A stretch of DNA of 64,000 bases from Xanthomonas hortorum (GCF_024339125.1 NZ_CP101417.1:248001-312000); one strand, 5' to 3'; positions 35,764 to 44,578 are shown, counted from the stretch's first letter. Made by a program: numbers and translations. Notes: a model not told the origin generated them from the sequence alone.

Positions 35764-37148
35764 CAGCGCGTCCCTCCAGGAAAATGCAACGAGGCGATCA
35801 GCCCGCCGCCGACGCGGTTGGCCAGATCGATGCGCCCGCCATGCGCCTCGACCACGCGTTTGACGATCGCCAGCCCCAGCCCCGCACCGCCGGCCGGCGC
35901 ATCCGGCCCGCGCGCGAAACGTTCGAACACGCGCTCGGCTTCGGCTGCTGGAATGCCGGGGCCGTGATCGGCGATGGTGATGACGTGATGGCTGCCATCG
36001 CTGGTAAGCGCCACCTGCAATGGCGCGCCGCCACCGTACTTGCAGGCGTTGTCGATCAGGTTCTTGAGCGCCTCGCGCAACAGCAAGGCATCGCCATGCA
36101 ACAGCGCCGGTTGCGGGTCGATCGCCAGGTGCACGCGCGGCGCACTGTCGCTACGCGGTAGCGCTTCGTGCAAGGCCTGGTGCAAGACCTCGGCCAGATC
36201 CACCGTGGCAAAGCGCTGCAGATTGGCACGATGGATCACGCTGGCGTCGCTGAGCAATTGATTGAGTAGCCGGCTCATATGGCTGGCATTGCGCTCGATC
36301 GCCACCAGGCTGCGTTGCATCTCGCGCGGGTCGTCCTCGTCCATCGCCAGCTGCGCCTGCGCGCGCAAGGCAGCCAGGGGTGTGCGCATCTGGTGCGCGG
36401 CTTCGGCCATGAACGCGCGCAGGGTTTCGTTGCTGGATGACAGCCGCGCCATGAAGCGATTGAGCGCGGTCACCATCAACTGCATTTCCTGCGGTGCGGG
36501 CACGCTCAGCGGTTTCAGGTCGGAGGGCTCGCGCCGCGACAGATCGCGCTCGATGCGCTGCAACGGACGCAACGCGCGGTACACGCCCAGCCACACCAGG
36601 CCCAGGGCGAGCAGCGACAACACGCCGATCGCCACCAAGGCATTGAGCACCACATCGCGCGCCAGCGCATCGCGCGCGCGCCGGGTCTGGCCCACCTGCA
36701 CGCGCACTTCGCCCTGCCCGGACGCCGATGCCACCCGATGCATCACCACCGCAAAGCGCACCGGCTCGCCGCTGTAGTCGGCATCGAACAACAGCGGGCG
36801 CTCGTCGCTGGGCGGGCGTGGCGGCAGCGGCAAATTCTCTTCGCCGGTAATGGTGCGGCCTTGCGCATCGAACACGCGATAGAACACGCGGTCTTCCGGC
36901 GCCATGCCAAGCAGATCCAGCGAGGCATACGGCAGATCCACCTGCCAGTCGCCGCCGACCAGCGCCACGCTGTCGATGATCGACAGTGCCGAGGACACCA
37001 GCAGATGGTCGTAGGAGCGATTGGCCGCACGCTCGCCGTAATCGCGCGCGGCGAAGAACAGCACCACCGCGCCAAGCAGCGACAGGCTGCCCAGATACAG
37101 CAGCAAGGTGCGCCGGATCGACGGCGCCACCGTCAGCGGCTCAGCCAT
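35763..37148 (-). CDS. tctE: Sensor histidine kinase TctE-like
   Basis: A 461-residue inner-membrane kinase: TM1 (LLLYLGSLSLLGAVVLFFA), a periplasmic 2CSK_N-type domain (GERAANRSYDHLLVSSALSI; DLPYASLDLLGMAPEDRV), TM2 (VVLNALVAIGVLSLLALGLV), HAMP, HisKA with the phosphorylated His in AEAAHQMRTPLAALRAQ, and HATPase (NLIDNACKYGGGAP; GGAGLGLAIVKRVVEAHGG). The TctE/BctE group senses tricarboxylates such as citrate. The start ATG at 37148 overlaps the tctD stop by eight bases. The genes on the divergent side (porin and CitMHS) are the expected targets. Confidence 0.9.
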   Translation of the reverse strand: MAEPLTVAPSIRRTLLLYLGSLSLLGAVVLFFAARDYGERAANRSYDHLLVSSALSIIDSVALVGGDWQVDLPYASLDLLGMAPEDRVFYRVFDAQGRTITGEENLPLPPRPPSDERPLLFDADYSGEPVRFAVVMHRVASASGQGEVRVQVGQTRRARDALARDVVLNALVAIGVLSLLALGLVWLGVYRALRPLQRIERDLSRREPSDLKPLSVPAPQEMQLMVTALNRFMARLSSSNETLRAFMAEAAHQMRTPLAALRAQAQLAMDEDDPREMQRSLVAIERNASHMSRLLNQLLSDASVIHRANLQRFATVDLAEVLHQALHEALPRSDSAPRVHLAIDPQPALLHGDALLLREALKNLIDNACKYGGGAPLQVALTSDGSHHVITIADHGPGIPAAEAERVFERFARGPDAPAGGAGLGLAIVKRVVEAHGGRIDLANRVGGGLIASLHFPGGTR

Positions 37149-37842
37149 CGACGCCCGGCTCCACCGGCGCGTGCGGGTCGGCTTCTTCGAGTTTGTAGCC
37201 GGCGCCACGCACGGTGACGATGCGCAGCGGCGCCCCCGCCAACTTGCGACGCAGGCGGCCGACATACAGCTCGATCGCATTGGGCCCGGCATCGTCGTCG
37301 AAACCGAACAAGCCGTTGCCGATCTCGTCCTTGCCCACCACCTGACCCAAGCGTCCGATCAGGATTTCGAACAGCCGGTATTCGCGATTCGGTAATTCGA
37401 TCGGCACGCCGTCCAGCAGTAGCGTGTGCGCGGCGTTATCGAACACGAAACCGCCGATCTGCACCACCTCGCTGGCCTGGCCGCGATTGCGCCGCAGCAG
37501 CACGCGACAGCGCGCTTCGAACTCGCGGAAGTCGAACGGCTTGCCCAGGTAATCGTCCGCGCCGACATCCAGCGCCTGCACGCGGTCTTCGATGCCATCG
37601 CGCGCGGTGAGCATCAGCACCGGTGTGGTATCGCCGCGCTCGCGCATACCGGCCAGCACCCGCAGCCCATCGAGCTTGGGCAAGCCGATATCCAGCACCA
37701 CCAGATCGAAACTCTGATAGCGCAACACACTCGCCGCCGCCAGGCCATCGGCCTGCCAATCCACCGCATGCCCGCTACGGCGCATGCGCCGCACGATGGC
37801 ATCGGCGAGGTCGGCGTTGTCTTCGACTAGCAGCAGGCGCAT
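37141..37842 (-). CDS. tctD: Response regulator TctD-like (OmpR family)
   Basis: A 233-residue regulator. The receiver has MRLLLVEDNADLADAIVRRM, the acceptor Asp in FDLVVLDIGLPKLDGL and Lys in YLGKPFDFREFEAR. The C-terminal winged helix contains ELPNREYRLFEILIGRLGQV and ELYVGRLRRKLAGAPLRIVT. It is the first gene of the minus-strand operon tctD-tctE-binding protein and lies divergent to the porin/CitMHS genes, which it probably activates when citrate is sensed. Confidence 0.92.
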   Translation of the reverse strand: MRLLLVEDNADLADAIVRRMRRSGHAVDWQADGLAAASVLRYQSFDLVVLDIGLPKLDGLRVLAGMRERGDTTPVLMLTARDGIEDRVQALDVGADDYLGKPFDFREFEARCRVLLRRNRGQASEVVQIGGFVFDNAAHTLLLDGVPIELPNREYRLFEILIGRLGQVVGKDEIGNGLFGFDDDAGPNAIELYVGRLRRKLAGAPLRIVTVRGAGYKLEEADPHAPVEPGVDG

Positions 37843-37844
37843 TG

Positions 37845-37985
37845 GGCGGGGATTGGGGAGTCGGGATTGGGGAGTCGTAACGGCGCTTGGCCGCGGCCGG
37901 AAGGTAACAGGCCGCGCAAACAAAAGCTTGCCGCTGTTGCGATTCAGGTTTTGCCAATCCCCAATCCCGACTCCCCAATCCCCTC
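37845..37985. repeat. Inverted GGGATTGGGGAGTCGGG repeat pair in the tct promoter region
   Basis: GGGGATTGGGGAGTCGGGAT... (37845-37878) and its complement CCAATCCCCAATCCCGACTC... (37954-37985) enclose about 75 bases. From memory, the motif is a widespread Xanthomonas intergenic repeat. It occupies most of the divergent tctD/porin promoter space and could fold into a long stem. Confidence 0.8.
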
Positions 37986-38097
37986 CCCAACGACAGGTCC
38001 ATGACAGCTTCGCCGGACTAGGCTGCTGCCAACGCGCCGCAGAGTGGTTGTGCGGTGCATCGCTGAACGTGATTCACACATGTACCTGGGAGGGTCT

Positions 38098-39291
38098 GTG
38101 AGCAACGACACCTTGCGTCTGCGCGTCTTCACCGCCTGCGCCGCGATCTGCCTGGCACCGGCTGCCCGCGCGGCCGATGGCGACGGTCCGGTCACCGCCG
38201 AGGTGGGTGGGCGCGTGCACTGGGACTTCACCATGTTCGACAACGACGAACGCGGCACGCCCGAGCGCAACGACACCCAGTTCCGCCGCGTGTGGCTGGA
38301 TGTGGCGGGCAAGTTCTACGGCTTCAACTACAAGGCCGAAGCGGAATTTGCCGGCCTGCAATACGAATCCGGCAGCCGCGGCATCCTGGCGCGCGATGTG
38401 TATATCGCCAAGAAGTTTTCCGCCGGCACGCTGACCGTGGGCCAGTTCAAGCAATACTTTTCGCTGGACGATCGCACCGGTTCCAACTACGGCCCGTTTC
38501 TGGAACGCGGCTATGCCTCGACCACGCTGGCGCCGATCTATCGCAAGGCGATTTCGTGGCAGGCCAATCGCCCCGATGCGACCTGGTCAACGGCGGCCTA
38601 CAGCCTGGAAAGTATCGACAATTCGTCCACCAAGGGCGGTGCGCTCGGCACCCGCCTGACCTTCGCACCGGAGATGGGCGAGGCGCGGCTGCGCCACCTG
38701 GGCGTGTCGCTGGCGCACGAGCGCTATTCGCATCCGGGCAGCGGCGGTGCAGCGCCGTTGCTGATCCGTCCACGTCCGGAAAACGATCTGGCCAACAACA
38801 GCCGCATCACGCTGGCGCGCTTTGCCGATGGCCGCGATACCGACTTCGACAAGTGGTCGCTGGAATACGCCGAAGTGCTGGGCCCGTGGTCGTGGCAGAG
38901 CGAATTCAGCGGCGGCCTGCTCGACGACGGCGGGCAGCATGCCAAGGTGTTGGCCAGTTACGGGTTGGTCAGCTGGTTCGTCACCGGCGAGTCGCGCGGC
39001 TACGACCGCAAGACCGGGCGTTTCAGCCGCATCAAGACGCCCAATCGCCCATCCGGCGCGTTCGAGCTGGCCTTGCGCTACGACTACATGCGCGGCGACC
39101 AACATATGGATGGCCAACCCAACTTCATCGATGCCAGCACGCAGTCGTGGACGCTGGGCGGCAACTGGTATTTCAAGCCGAACCTGCGCGTGATGCTCAA
39201 CGTGATCGACAGCCGCAACCGCGACCGCATGTTCGATGCGGTGGTCGACCACACGCTGGCGGTGACCGGCCGTTTTCAGTACGACTTCTGA
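38098..39291 (+). CDS. OprP/OprO-type porin beside CitMHS
   Basis: A 397-residue outer-membrane porin of the same family as that at 15910-17082. It has a signal peptide (LRVFTACAAICLAPAARAAD), the family blocks RVWLDVAGKFYGFNYKAEAE, DVYIAKKFSAGTLTVGQFKQ and FSLDDRTGSNYGPFLERG, and ends in ...VTGRFQYDF with a terminal Phe. A GTG start at 38098 was chosen because GGGAGGG lies four to ten bases upstream; an in-frame ATG at 38080 would add six residues. It is followed by the citrate transporter gene, so it probably admits citrate through the outer membrane. Confidence 0.85.
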   Translation: MSNDTLRLRVFTACAAICLAPAARAADGDGPVTAEVGGRVHWDFTMFDNDERGTPERNDTQFRRVWLDVAGKFYGFNYKAEAEFAGLQYESGSRGILARDVYIAKKFSAGTLTVGQFKQYFSLDDRTGSNYGPFLERGYASTTLAPIYRKAISWQANRPDATWSTAAYSLESIDNSSTKGGALGTRLTFAPEMGEARLRHLGVSLAHERYSHPGSGGAAPLLIRPRPENDLANNSRITLARFADGRDTDFDKWSLEYAEVLGPWSWQSEFSGGLLDDGGQHAKVLASYGLVSWFVTGESRGYDRKTGRFSRIKTPNRPSGAFELALRYDYMRGDQHMDGQPNFIDASTQSWTLGGNWYFKPNLRVMLNVIDSRNRDRMFDAVVDHTLAVTGRFQYDF

Positions 39292-39405
39292 TGTGTCGTT
39301 CGTGACCGCGCCGGGTTTCCAGCAAGTACAAACGCGTCATCGCTTCCGCGCTGCATGCGCAGGCTCCACCCTCTCCCTGTTGCACGTCTCAAAGGATTTT
39401 CCCGC

Positions 39406-40734
39406 ATGCTGACCGCGCTCGGTTTCGGAATGGTGATCACCTTCATGTACCTGATCATGAGCAAGCGGTTGTCGCCGCTGGTGGCTCTGATCACGGTACC
39501 GATCGTGTTCGCGTTGCTGGGCGGCTTCGGCACCGGCATCAACGAGATGATGCTCGACGGCATCAAGAAGATCGCGCCCACCGGCGTGATGCTGATGTTC
39601 GCCATCCTCTACTTTGGGGTGATGATCGATGCCGGCCTGTTCGATCCGTTGGTCGGGCGCATCCTGCGCCTGGTCAAGGGTGATCCATTGAAGATCGTGA
39701 TGGGCACGGCGATCCTGGCGATGCTGATCTCGCTCGATGGCGATGGCTCCACCACCTACATGATCACCGTGTCGGCGATGCTGCCGCTGTATCAGCGCCT
39801 GGGCATGAACGCACTCAATCTCACCTGCGTGACCATCCTGGCCAGCGGTGTGATGAATCTGACCCCGTGGGGCGGCCCCACTGCACGCGCCGCTACCGCC
39901 TTGCATGTGGATCCGGCCGATGTGTTCGTGCCGCTGGTACCGGCGATGGCGATGGCGATCGCCGGCATCATCGCGCTGGCCTGGCTGTTGGGCATGCGCG
40001 AGCGTCGCCGCCTGGGCGTGGTGCGTTTGCCGGCCGACGGCAACTGGCTGGACACCAGCCTGCCCGAGGAAAACGACGCATTGCCGCGCGTGGAAGACAC
40101 CGAGGACATGAAGCGGCCCAAGCTGCTGTGGGTGAACCTGATCCTGACCCTGGTGCTGATGGCCGCACTGGTGGTCGGCGTGCTGCCGATGCCGGTGCTG
40201 TTCATGATCGGCTTTGCGCTGGCGCTGATGATCAACTACCCCAACCTGGCCGAGCAGCGCCGCCGCCTGGTCAATCACGCCGGCAATGTGCTGTCGGTGG
40301 TGTCGCTGATTTTTGCCGCCGGCATCTTCACCGGCATCCTGTCCAACACCGGCATGGTCGAGGCGATGTCGCGCAGCTTCCTGGCGGTGATCCCCGACAG
40401 CTGGGGGCCATATCTGGCGGTGATCACCGCGATCGTCAGCATGCCGTTTACGTTCTTCATGTCCAACGACGCGTTCTACTTCGGCGTGCTGCCGATCCTG
40501 TCCGAAGCGGCCGGCCACTACGGCATCACCCCGGTGGAAATGGCCCGCGCCTCGCTCGCCGGCCAGCCGGTGCATCTGCTCAGCCCCCTGGTGCCCTCGA
40601 CCTATCTGCTGGTCGGCCTGGCCAAGGTCGACTTTGCCGACCATCAACGCTTCACGCTGAAGTGGGCGGTGCTGATTTCGATGCTGATGTTGGCGGGCGG
40701 ATTGTTGTTTGGCTTGTTTCCGTTGGCGCGCTGA
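39406..40734 (+). CDS. CitMHS family citrate transporter
   Basis: A 442-residue, roughly 12-segment inner-membrane transporter that imports citrate, usually as a metal-citrate complex, with protons. Signatures include LISLDGDGSTTYMITVSAML, GVMNLTPWGGPTARAATAL and FFMSNDAFYFGVLPILSEA. AAAGGA lies ten bases before the ATG at 39406. It lies downstream of the porin and divergent from tctDE, matching the citrate-induced tct-controlled transporter of other xanthomonads. Confidence 0.92.
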   Translation: MLTALGFGMVITFMYLIMSKRLSPLVALITVPIVFALLGGFGTGINEMMLDGIKKIAPTGVMLMFAILYFGVMIDAGLFDPLVGRILRLVKGDPLKIVMGTAILAMLISLDGDGSTTYMITVSAMLPLYQRLGMNALNLTCVTILASGVMNLTPWGGPTARAATALHVDPADVFVPLVPAMAMAIAGIIALAWLLGMRERRRLGVVRLPADGNWLDTSLPEENDALPRVEDTEDMKRPKLLWVNLILTLVLMAALVVGVLPMPVLFMIGFALALMINYPNLAEQRRRLVNHAGNVLSVVSLIFAAGIFTGILSNTGMVEAMSRSFLAVIPDSWGPYLAVITAIVSMPFTFFMSNDAFYFGVLPILSEAAGHYGITPVEMARASLAGQPVHLLSPLVPSTYLLVGLAKVDFADHQRFTLKWAVLISMLMLAGGLLFGLFPLAR

Positions 40735-40740
40735 TCGCCC

Positions 40741-40893
40741 GCCGGGAATGGGGAATCGGGAATGGGGAATCGTAAGGGCGGCGCTGTGCTGTCGTGTCGA
40801 TTCCTGACTTCCACATGGACAACAGACAGACACCGCAAGCGCGGCTCCTGCTCTACCGATTCCCCACTCCCGATTCCCCATTCCCAAACTCCG
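40741..40893. repeat. Inverted GGGAATGGGGAATCGGGAAT repeat pair
   Basis: GGGAATGGGGAATCGGGAAT... (40744-40772) and the complementary CCGATTCCCCACTCCCGATT... (40857-40889) enclose about 85 bases. This is the same type of element as at 37845-37985. It separates the CitMHS gene from the SDR gene and ends at the SDR ribosome site. Confidence 0.8.
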
Positions 40894-40907
40894 AAGGAGT
40901 TACACCA

Positions 40908-41648
40908 ATGACACTTCGCATCGCATACGTCACCAGCGGCATGGGCAGTGTGGGCACCGCGATCTGCCAGAAGCTGGCGCGCAGCGGGCATACCGTGGTC
41001 GCCGGTTGCGGACCCAATTCGCCGCGCAAGACCTCGTGGTTGCGTGAGCAGCGCGAGCAAGGCTTCGAGTTCGTTGCCTCCGAGGGCAATGCCGCCGATT
41101 GGGATTCCACCGTGGCTGCGTTCGCCAAGGTAAAGGCCGAGGTCGGCGAGATCGATGTGCTGGTCAACAACGCCGGCGGTAGCCGCGACACCTTGTTCCG
41201 GCAGATGACGCGCGACGACTGGAACGCGGTGATCGCCAGCAATCTGCACTCGTTGTTCAACATCACCAAACAGGTGGTCGATGGCATGACGTCGCGAGGC
41301 TGGGGACGCATCGTCAATATCGGCTCGGTCAGCGCGCACAAGGGCCAGATCGGGCAGATCAATTTCGCCACCGCCAAGGCGGCGATGCATGGCTTCAGTC
41401 GTGCGTTGGCGCAAGAGGTTGCATCGCGCGGCGTCACCGTCAACACCATTTCGCCGGGCTATATCGCCAGTGCCTCGATCAGCAGCTTTCCGCCCGACGT
41501 ACTCGACCGCCTGGCCACCTCGGTGCCGGTGCGCAGGCTCGGCAAACCTGCAGAAGTTGCAGGTTTGTGCGCATGGCTGGCTTCCGATGAGGCCGCCTAC
41601 GTGACCGGTGCGGACTATGCCGTCAACGGCGGCCTCTACATGGGTTAA
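40908..41648 (+). CDS. PhaB-like short-chain dehydrogenase lacking the catalytic Tyr
   Basis: A 246-residue protein that aligns over its whole length with NADPH acetoacetyl-CoA reductases (PhaB): VVAGCGPNSPR, SEGNAADWDST, GWGRIVNIGSVSAHKGQIGQ and ISPGYIASASISSFPPDVLD. However, the Y-x3-K motif reads F153-A-T-A-K157 (codon TTC at 41364). The nucleotide loop reads VTSGMGSVG, not TGGMGGIG. Ser140 and Lys157 remain. It may be inactive, act by another chemistry or be a binding protein. AAGGAG at 40894-40899 supports the start. No phaA or phaC gene is adjacent. Confidence 0.85.
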   Translation: MTLRIAYVTSGMGSVGTAICQKLARSGHTVVAGCGPNSPRKTSWLREQREQGFEFVASEGNAADWDSTVAAFAKVKAEVGEIDVLVNNAGGSRDTLFRQMTRDDWNAVIASNLHSLFNITKQVVDGMTSRGWGRIVNIGSVSAHKGQIGQINFATAKAAMHGFSRALAQEVASRGVTVNTISPGYIASASISSFPPDVLDRLATSVPVRRLGKPAEVAGLCAWLASDEAAYVTGADYAVNGGLYMG

Positions 41649-41657
41649 GCGCGGCCA

Positions 41658-41722
41658 TCAAAACTACTGCGCTCACCGCCAGGCGGGCGCGGCCGGTGAA
41701 CGCTACGTTTTGTCGGCCACTG
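41658..41722. repeat. Dispersed repeat (CAAAACTACTGCGCTCACCG type), copy 1
   Basis: CAAAACTACTGCGCTCACCG followed by CAGGCGGGCGCGGCCGGTG and, nearby, CGCTACGTTTTGTCGGCC. The same two blocks recur at 49265-49395 with an insertion of about 70 bases between them. Confidence 0.7.
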
Positions 41723-41886
41723 TGAAGCGTCATGCCTGGCGAGTGGCAAGCACACGCTGCAGGGTGTGCGCTTGCACCGATGTGCGTACTTGCAGCGGGT
41801 CATCCCCTGCAAGCAACCGCCACTGCGATGAGTAACCCGCCTGCTGCGCGAACTGATTACACTCTGGTTTTCCGCAGCACGTTGTC

Positions 41887-42918
41887 ATGGTCAAACCTTC
41901 AGAACGCGCAACGCCGGGCGCCCGCCCGCAGATGGCCGACATTGCCCGCATGGCGGGCGTGTCCGAATCCACCGTGTCGCGCGCACTCGCCGGCAGCCCG
42001 GTGGTGGCCGAGCGCACACGCGCCTACATCAAGCAGATTGCCGCCGATGCCGGCTATCAGGTCGATCCGATCGCACGCAGCCTGCGCGCCAAACGCTCCA
42101 ACACCGTGAGCGTGGCAGTGCCGATGATGCATGCGCTCGATCAGCCGTTATCCGATCCCTTCATGATGACCATGCTGGCGTTGCTGGCCGAAGAACTCAC
42201 CGGACGCGGCTACAGCATGCTGCTGTCCAAGCTGGATCGGCATCAGGATGGATGGGTGGAACAACTCGCACGCGGCAGCCGCTCCGATGGCGTGATCGTG
42301 CTCGGGCAAAGCTCCGAACACGATGCGCTCGATGCCGCCGCGCGCGACGGTCTGCCGATGGCGGTGTGGGGCAGCAAGATCGAAGGGCAGTCGTACACCA
42401 GCGTGGGCAGCGACAACTTTCAGGGCGGCGCGCTTGCCACCGAGCATCTGATCGCCAGCGGCCGTCGCCGCATCGCCTTTCTGGGCGACGACCAACTGCC
42501 CGAGGTCGCACCGCGCTTTGCCGGGTATCGGCATGCACTTGAGCAGCATGGGCTGGAGTTCGATACACGGCTGCATGCACGCAGCCACTTCCTCAGCGAA
42601 GACGCCTACCGCCTCACCCGCGCGATGCTCAAGAAGACCGACCCACCGGACGGGCTGTTCGCGGCCTCCGATGTGATCGCAGTCGGTGCGATTCGCGCCC
42701 TGGTCGAAGCCGGCCATCGTGTGCCGCAGGACATTTCGCTGGTGGGCTTCGACGACATCCCGCTTGCCGCCTATAGCCAGCCGCCACTGACCACGGTGCG
42801 GCAAGACTTGGGGCTTGCGGCGCGGCTGTTGGTGGATCGGCTATTGGCACTGATCGCCGGCGAATCAGTGGAGTCGGTGGAAATGGCGGTGAAGCTGGTG
42901 GTGCGCGAGTCGGCTTGA
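41887..42918 (+). CDS. suxR: LacI-family repressor of the sux locus
   Basis: A 343-residue LacI/GalR regulator. The N-terminal HTH is MADIARMAGVSESTVSRALA, the hinge is IARSLRAKRSNTVSVAVPMM, and the periplasmic-binding-like effector domain ends with VGFDDIPLAAYSQPPLTTVR. Gene order (regulator, transporter, TonB receptor, amylosucrase) is that of the Xanthomonas sux sucrose locus. Two identical palindromes in the suxC/suxA promoter region are probable operators. No such site was seen before suxR itself. Confidence 0.9.
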   Translation: MVKPSERATPGARPQMADIARMAGVSESTVSRALAGSPVVAERTRAYIKQIAADAGYQVDPIARSLRAKRSNTVSVAVPMMHALDQPLSDPFMMTMLALLAEELTGRGYSMLLSKLDRHQDGWVEQLARGSRSDGVIVLGQSSEHDALDAAARDGLPMAVWGSKIEGQSYTSVGSDNFQGGALATEHLIASGRRRIAFLGDDQLPEVAPRFAGYRHALEQHGLEFDTRLHARSHFLSEDAYRLTRAMLKKTDPPDGLFAASDVIAVGAIRALVEAGHRVPQDISLVGFDDIPLAAYSQPPLTTVRQDLGLAARLLVDRLLALIAGESVESVEMAVKLVVRESA

Positions 42919-42991
42919 AGCGGGGATTGGGGATTGGGAATTCGCAGGTCGTCAGCTATCCCGACGTATTCGCTGACGACTGCAACCACCG

Positions 42992-44311
42992 CTACACCAC
43001 TGCAGCACGCGGCTTGCGTAGCCGCACGCACAACATCGCCACCGCTGCAGCCAACATCAGCGCGCCGGCAAGACGGATCACGTTGCGCGGGTCACCGTGC
43101 AACAGCCGCTCGTAATACAGCGGCAAGGTGACGATCTGGATCAGCATCGGCAGCACGATGAACAGATTGAACAGGCCCATATACACGCCGGTGCGCTCGG
43201 GCGGAATGCTGTCGGCCAGCATCAGATACGGGTTGCCCATCATGCTGGCCCAGGCCAGGCCAATGCCGATCATCGGCAGCAGCATCAGCCAGCGGTCCTG
43301 GATGCCCGGCAACACCCACATGCCGATCCCGGCCGCGACCAGACAGGCCGCATGCGTGTATTTCGGGCCGAAGCGGCGCACCACCGGCACCATCGCAAAC
43401 GCCGCCAGAAAGGCGATGAAATTGTAGAAGCCACCGATCTGCCCGTTGACCAACCCCGCCTCACGGAAGCCGTGCGAGTTGGCTTCGGTGGTGCCGAACA
43501 ACGTGGTGGACAACGACAGCACGATGTATTGCCAGTAGCAAAAAATCCCGTACCACTGGAACAGCATCACCGGTGCGAGCTGGCGCATGGTGGGCGGCAT
43601 CGCACGCAAGGCACCGTAGATTTCGCGCACCGTCGCGCCCAACCCTGCACCGCTCTGGCGCATGCGGGCAATCTCGGCCGGCGCAATCGCCGGCTCGCGC
43701 ACGCTGCGCGCGGTGAGCAGGATCGAGGCGGCAGAAAATCCCGCGCCAATCACGAACGCAGCGATGGTGACGTAGGGAATATGGTGCGCATTGGCGGCGT
43801 CCTGATTCATGCCCAGCCACACCAGTAACGGTGGGGTGAGATAGGCCAGCGTCTGCGCAAGACCGGTGAATGCGCTTTGCGTGAGATAGCCAAGCGGCCG
43901 CTGCGGCGGCGCCAGCACATCGCTGACCAGAGCACGGTACGGCTCCATCGCCACGTTGTTGGCCGCATCCAGGATCCACAGCAGGCACACCGCCATCCAC
44001 AACGCGGTACTGAACGGCATCGCCAGCAGGCACAGGCTGCACACCAGCGCGCCCAGCACCATGTACGGCATGCGCCGGCCCCAGCGGGTCACCGAGCGGT
44101 CGCTCCACGCGCCCACGAACGGCTGCAGCACCAGCCCGGTGATCGGCCCGGCCAGCCACAGGTACGGCAGGCTGGCGTGGTCGGCACCCAGATAGTTGTA
44201 GATCGGGCTCATATTGCTCTGCTGCAACCCGAAGCTGTACTGCACGCCAAAAAAGCCGGCGTTGAGCGCCAGGATGCGCAGGAAGGAAAGCGGTGGAGCG
44301 TTCGACGACAT
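42992..44311 (-). CDS. suxC: Inner-membrane sucrose transporter of the sux locus (MFS)
   Basis: A 439-residue, 12-segment MFS protein of the glycoside-pentoside-hexuronide/sucrose type. Key blocks are NAGFFGVQYSFGLQQSNMSP, PFVGAWSDRSVTRWGRRMPY (loop 2-3 motif) and NNVAMEPYRALVSDVLAP. It resembles plant-type SUT/SUC carriers in the D-R-x-G-R-R motif. It would take sucrose from the periplasm to the cytosol for the amylosucrase. It is divergent from suxA; the 267-base gap holds both promoters and two operators. The start at 44311 is the first Met of the family-like sequence. Confidence 0.9.
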   Translation of the reverse strand: MSSNAPPLSFLRILALNAGFFGVQYSFGLQQSNMSPIYNYLGADHASLPYLWLAGPITGLVLQPFVGAWSDRSVTRWGRRMPYMVLGALVCSLCLLAMPFSTALWMAVCLLWILDAANNVAMEPYRALVSDVLAPPQRPLGYLTQSAFTGLAQTLAYLTPPLLVWLGMNQDAANAHHIPYVTIAAFVIGAGFSAASILLTARSVREPAIAPAEIARMRQSGAGLGATVREIYGALRAMPPTMRQLAPVMLFQWYGIFCYWQYIVLSLSTTLFGTTEANSHGFREAGLVNGQIGGFYNFIAFLAAFAMVPVVRRFGPKYTHAACLVAAGIGMWVLPGIQDRWLMLLPMIGIGLAWASMMGNPYLMLADSIPPERTGVYMGLFNLFIVLPMLIQIVTLPLYYERLLHGDPRNVIRLAGALMLAAAVAMLCVRLRKPRAAVV

Positions 44312-44372
44312 ACAAGATCCTGAGCTTGGGTGCGGCGATCGGTGGCCGCAGCGCACTGTACGCTGACGCTTA

Positions 44373-44386
44373 TGCAATCGATTGTA
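44373..44386. promoter_or_regulatory. SuxR operator candidate 1
   Basis: TGCAATCGATTGTA is a near-perfect palindrome with the central CG typical of LacI-family operators. It lies 62 bases upstream of suxC, where binding could block that promoter. Confidence 0.75.
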
Positions 44387-44461
44387 ACGCTGCGATGCAA
44401 CACGCTTCCGCTTTGAAGATTGCGTCTTTCCGGCATGCATTGGATTGCTGCAATGCAGGAT

Positions 44462-44475
44462 TGCAATCGATTGTA
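44462..44475. promoter_or_regulatory. SuxR operator candidate 2
   Basis: The same 14-mer TGCAATCGATTGTA occurs again, 89 bases from the first site (about 8.5 helical turns) and 103 bases before suxA. The pairing allows joint control of both divergent promoters. Confidence 0.75.
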
Positions 44476-44578
44476 TTGCAGCGTATTACTGCGCTCGCAC
44501 TGCAGGCCACACGGCCACTCCCTGGGAGGGGACGATGCAGATATCGGCACACCACCATCCGTGAGAGAGAGAACCGCG

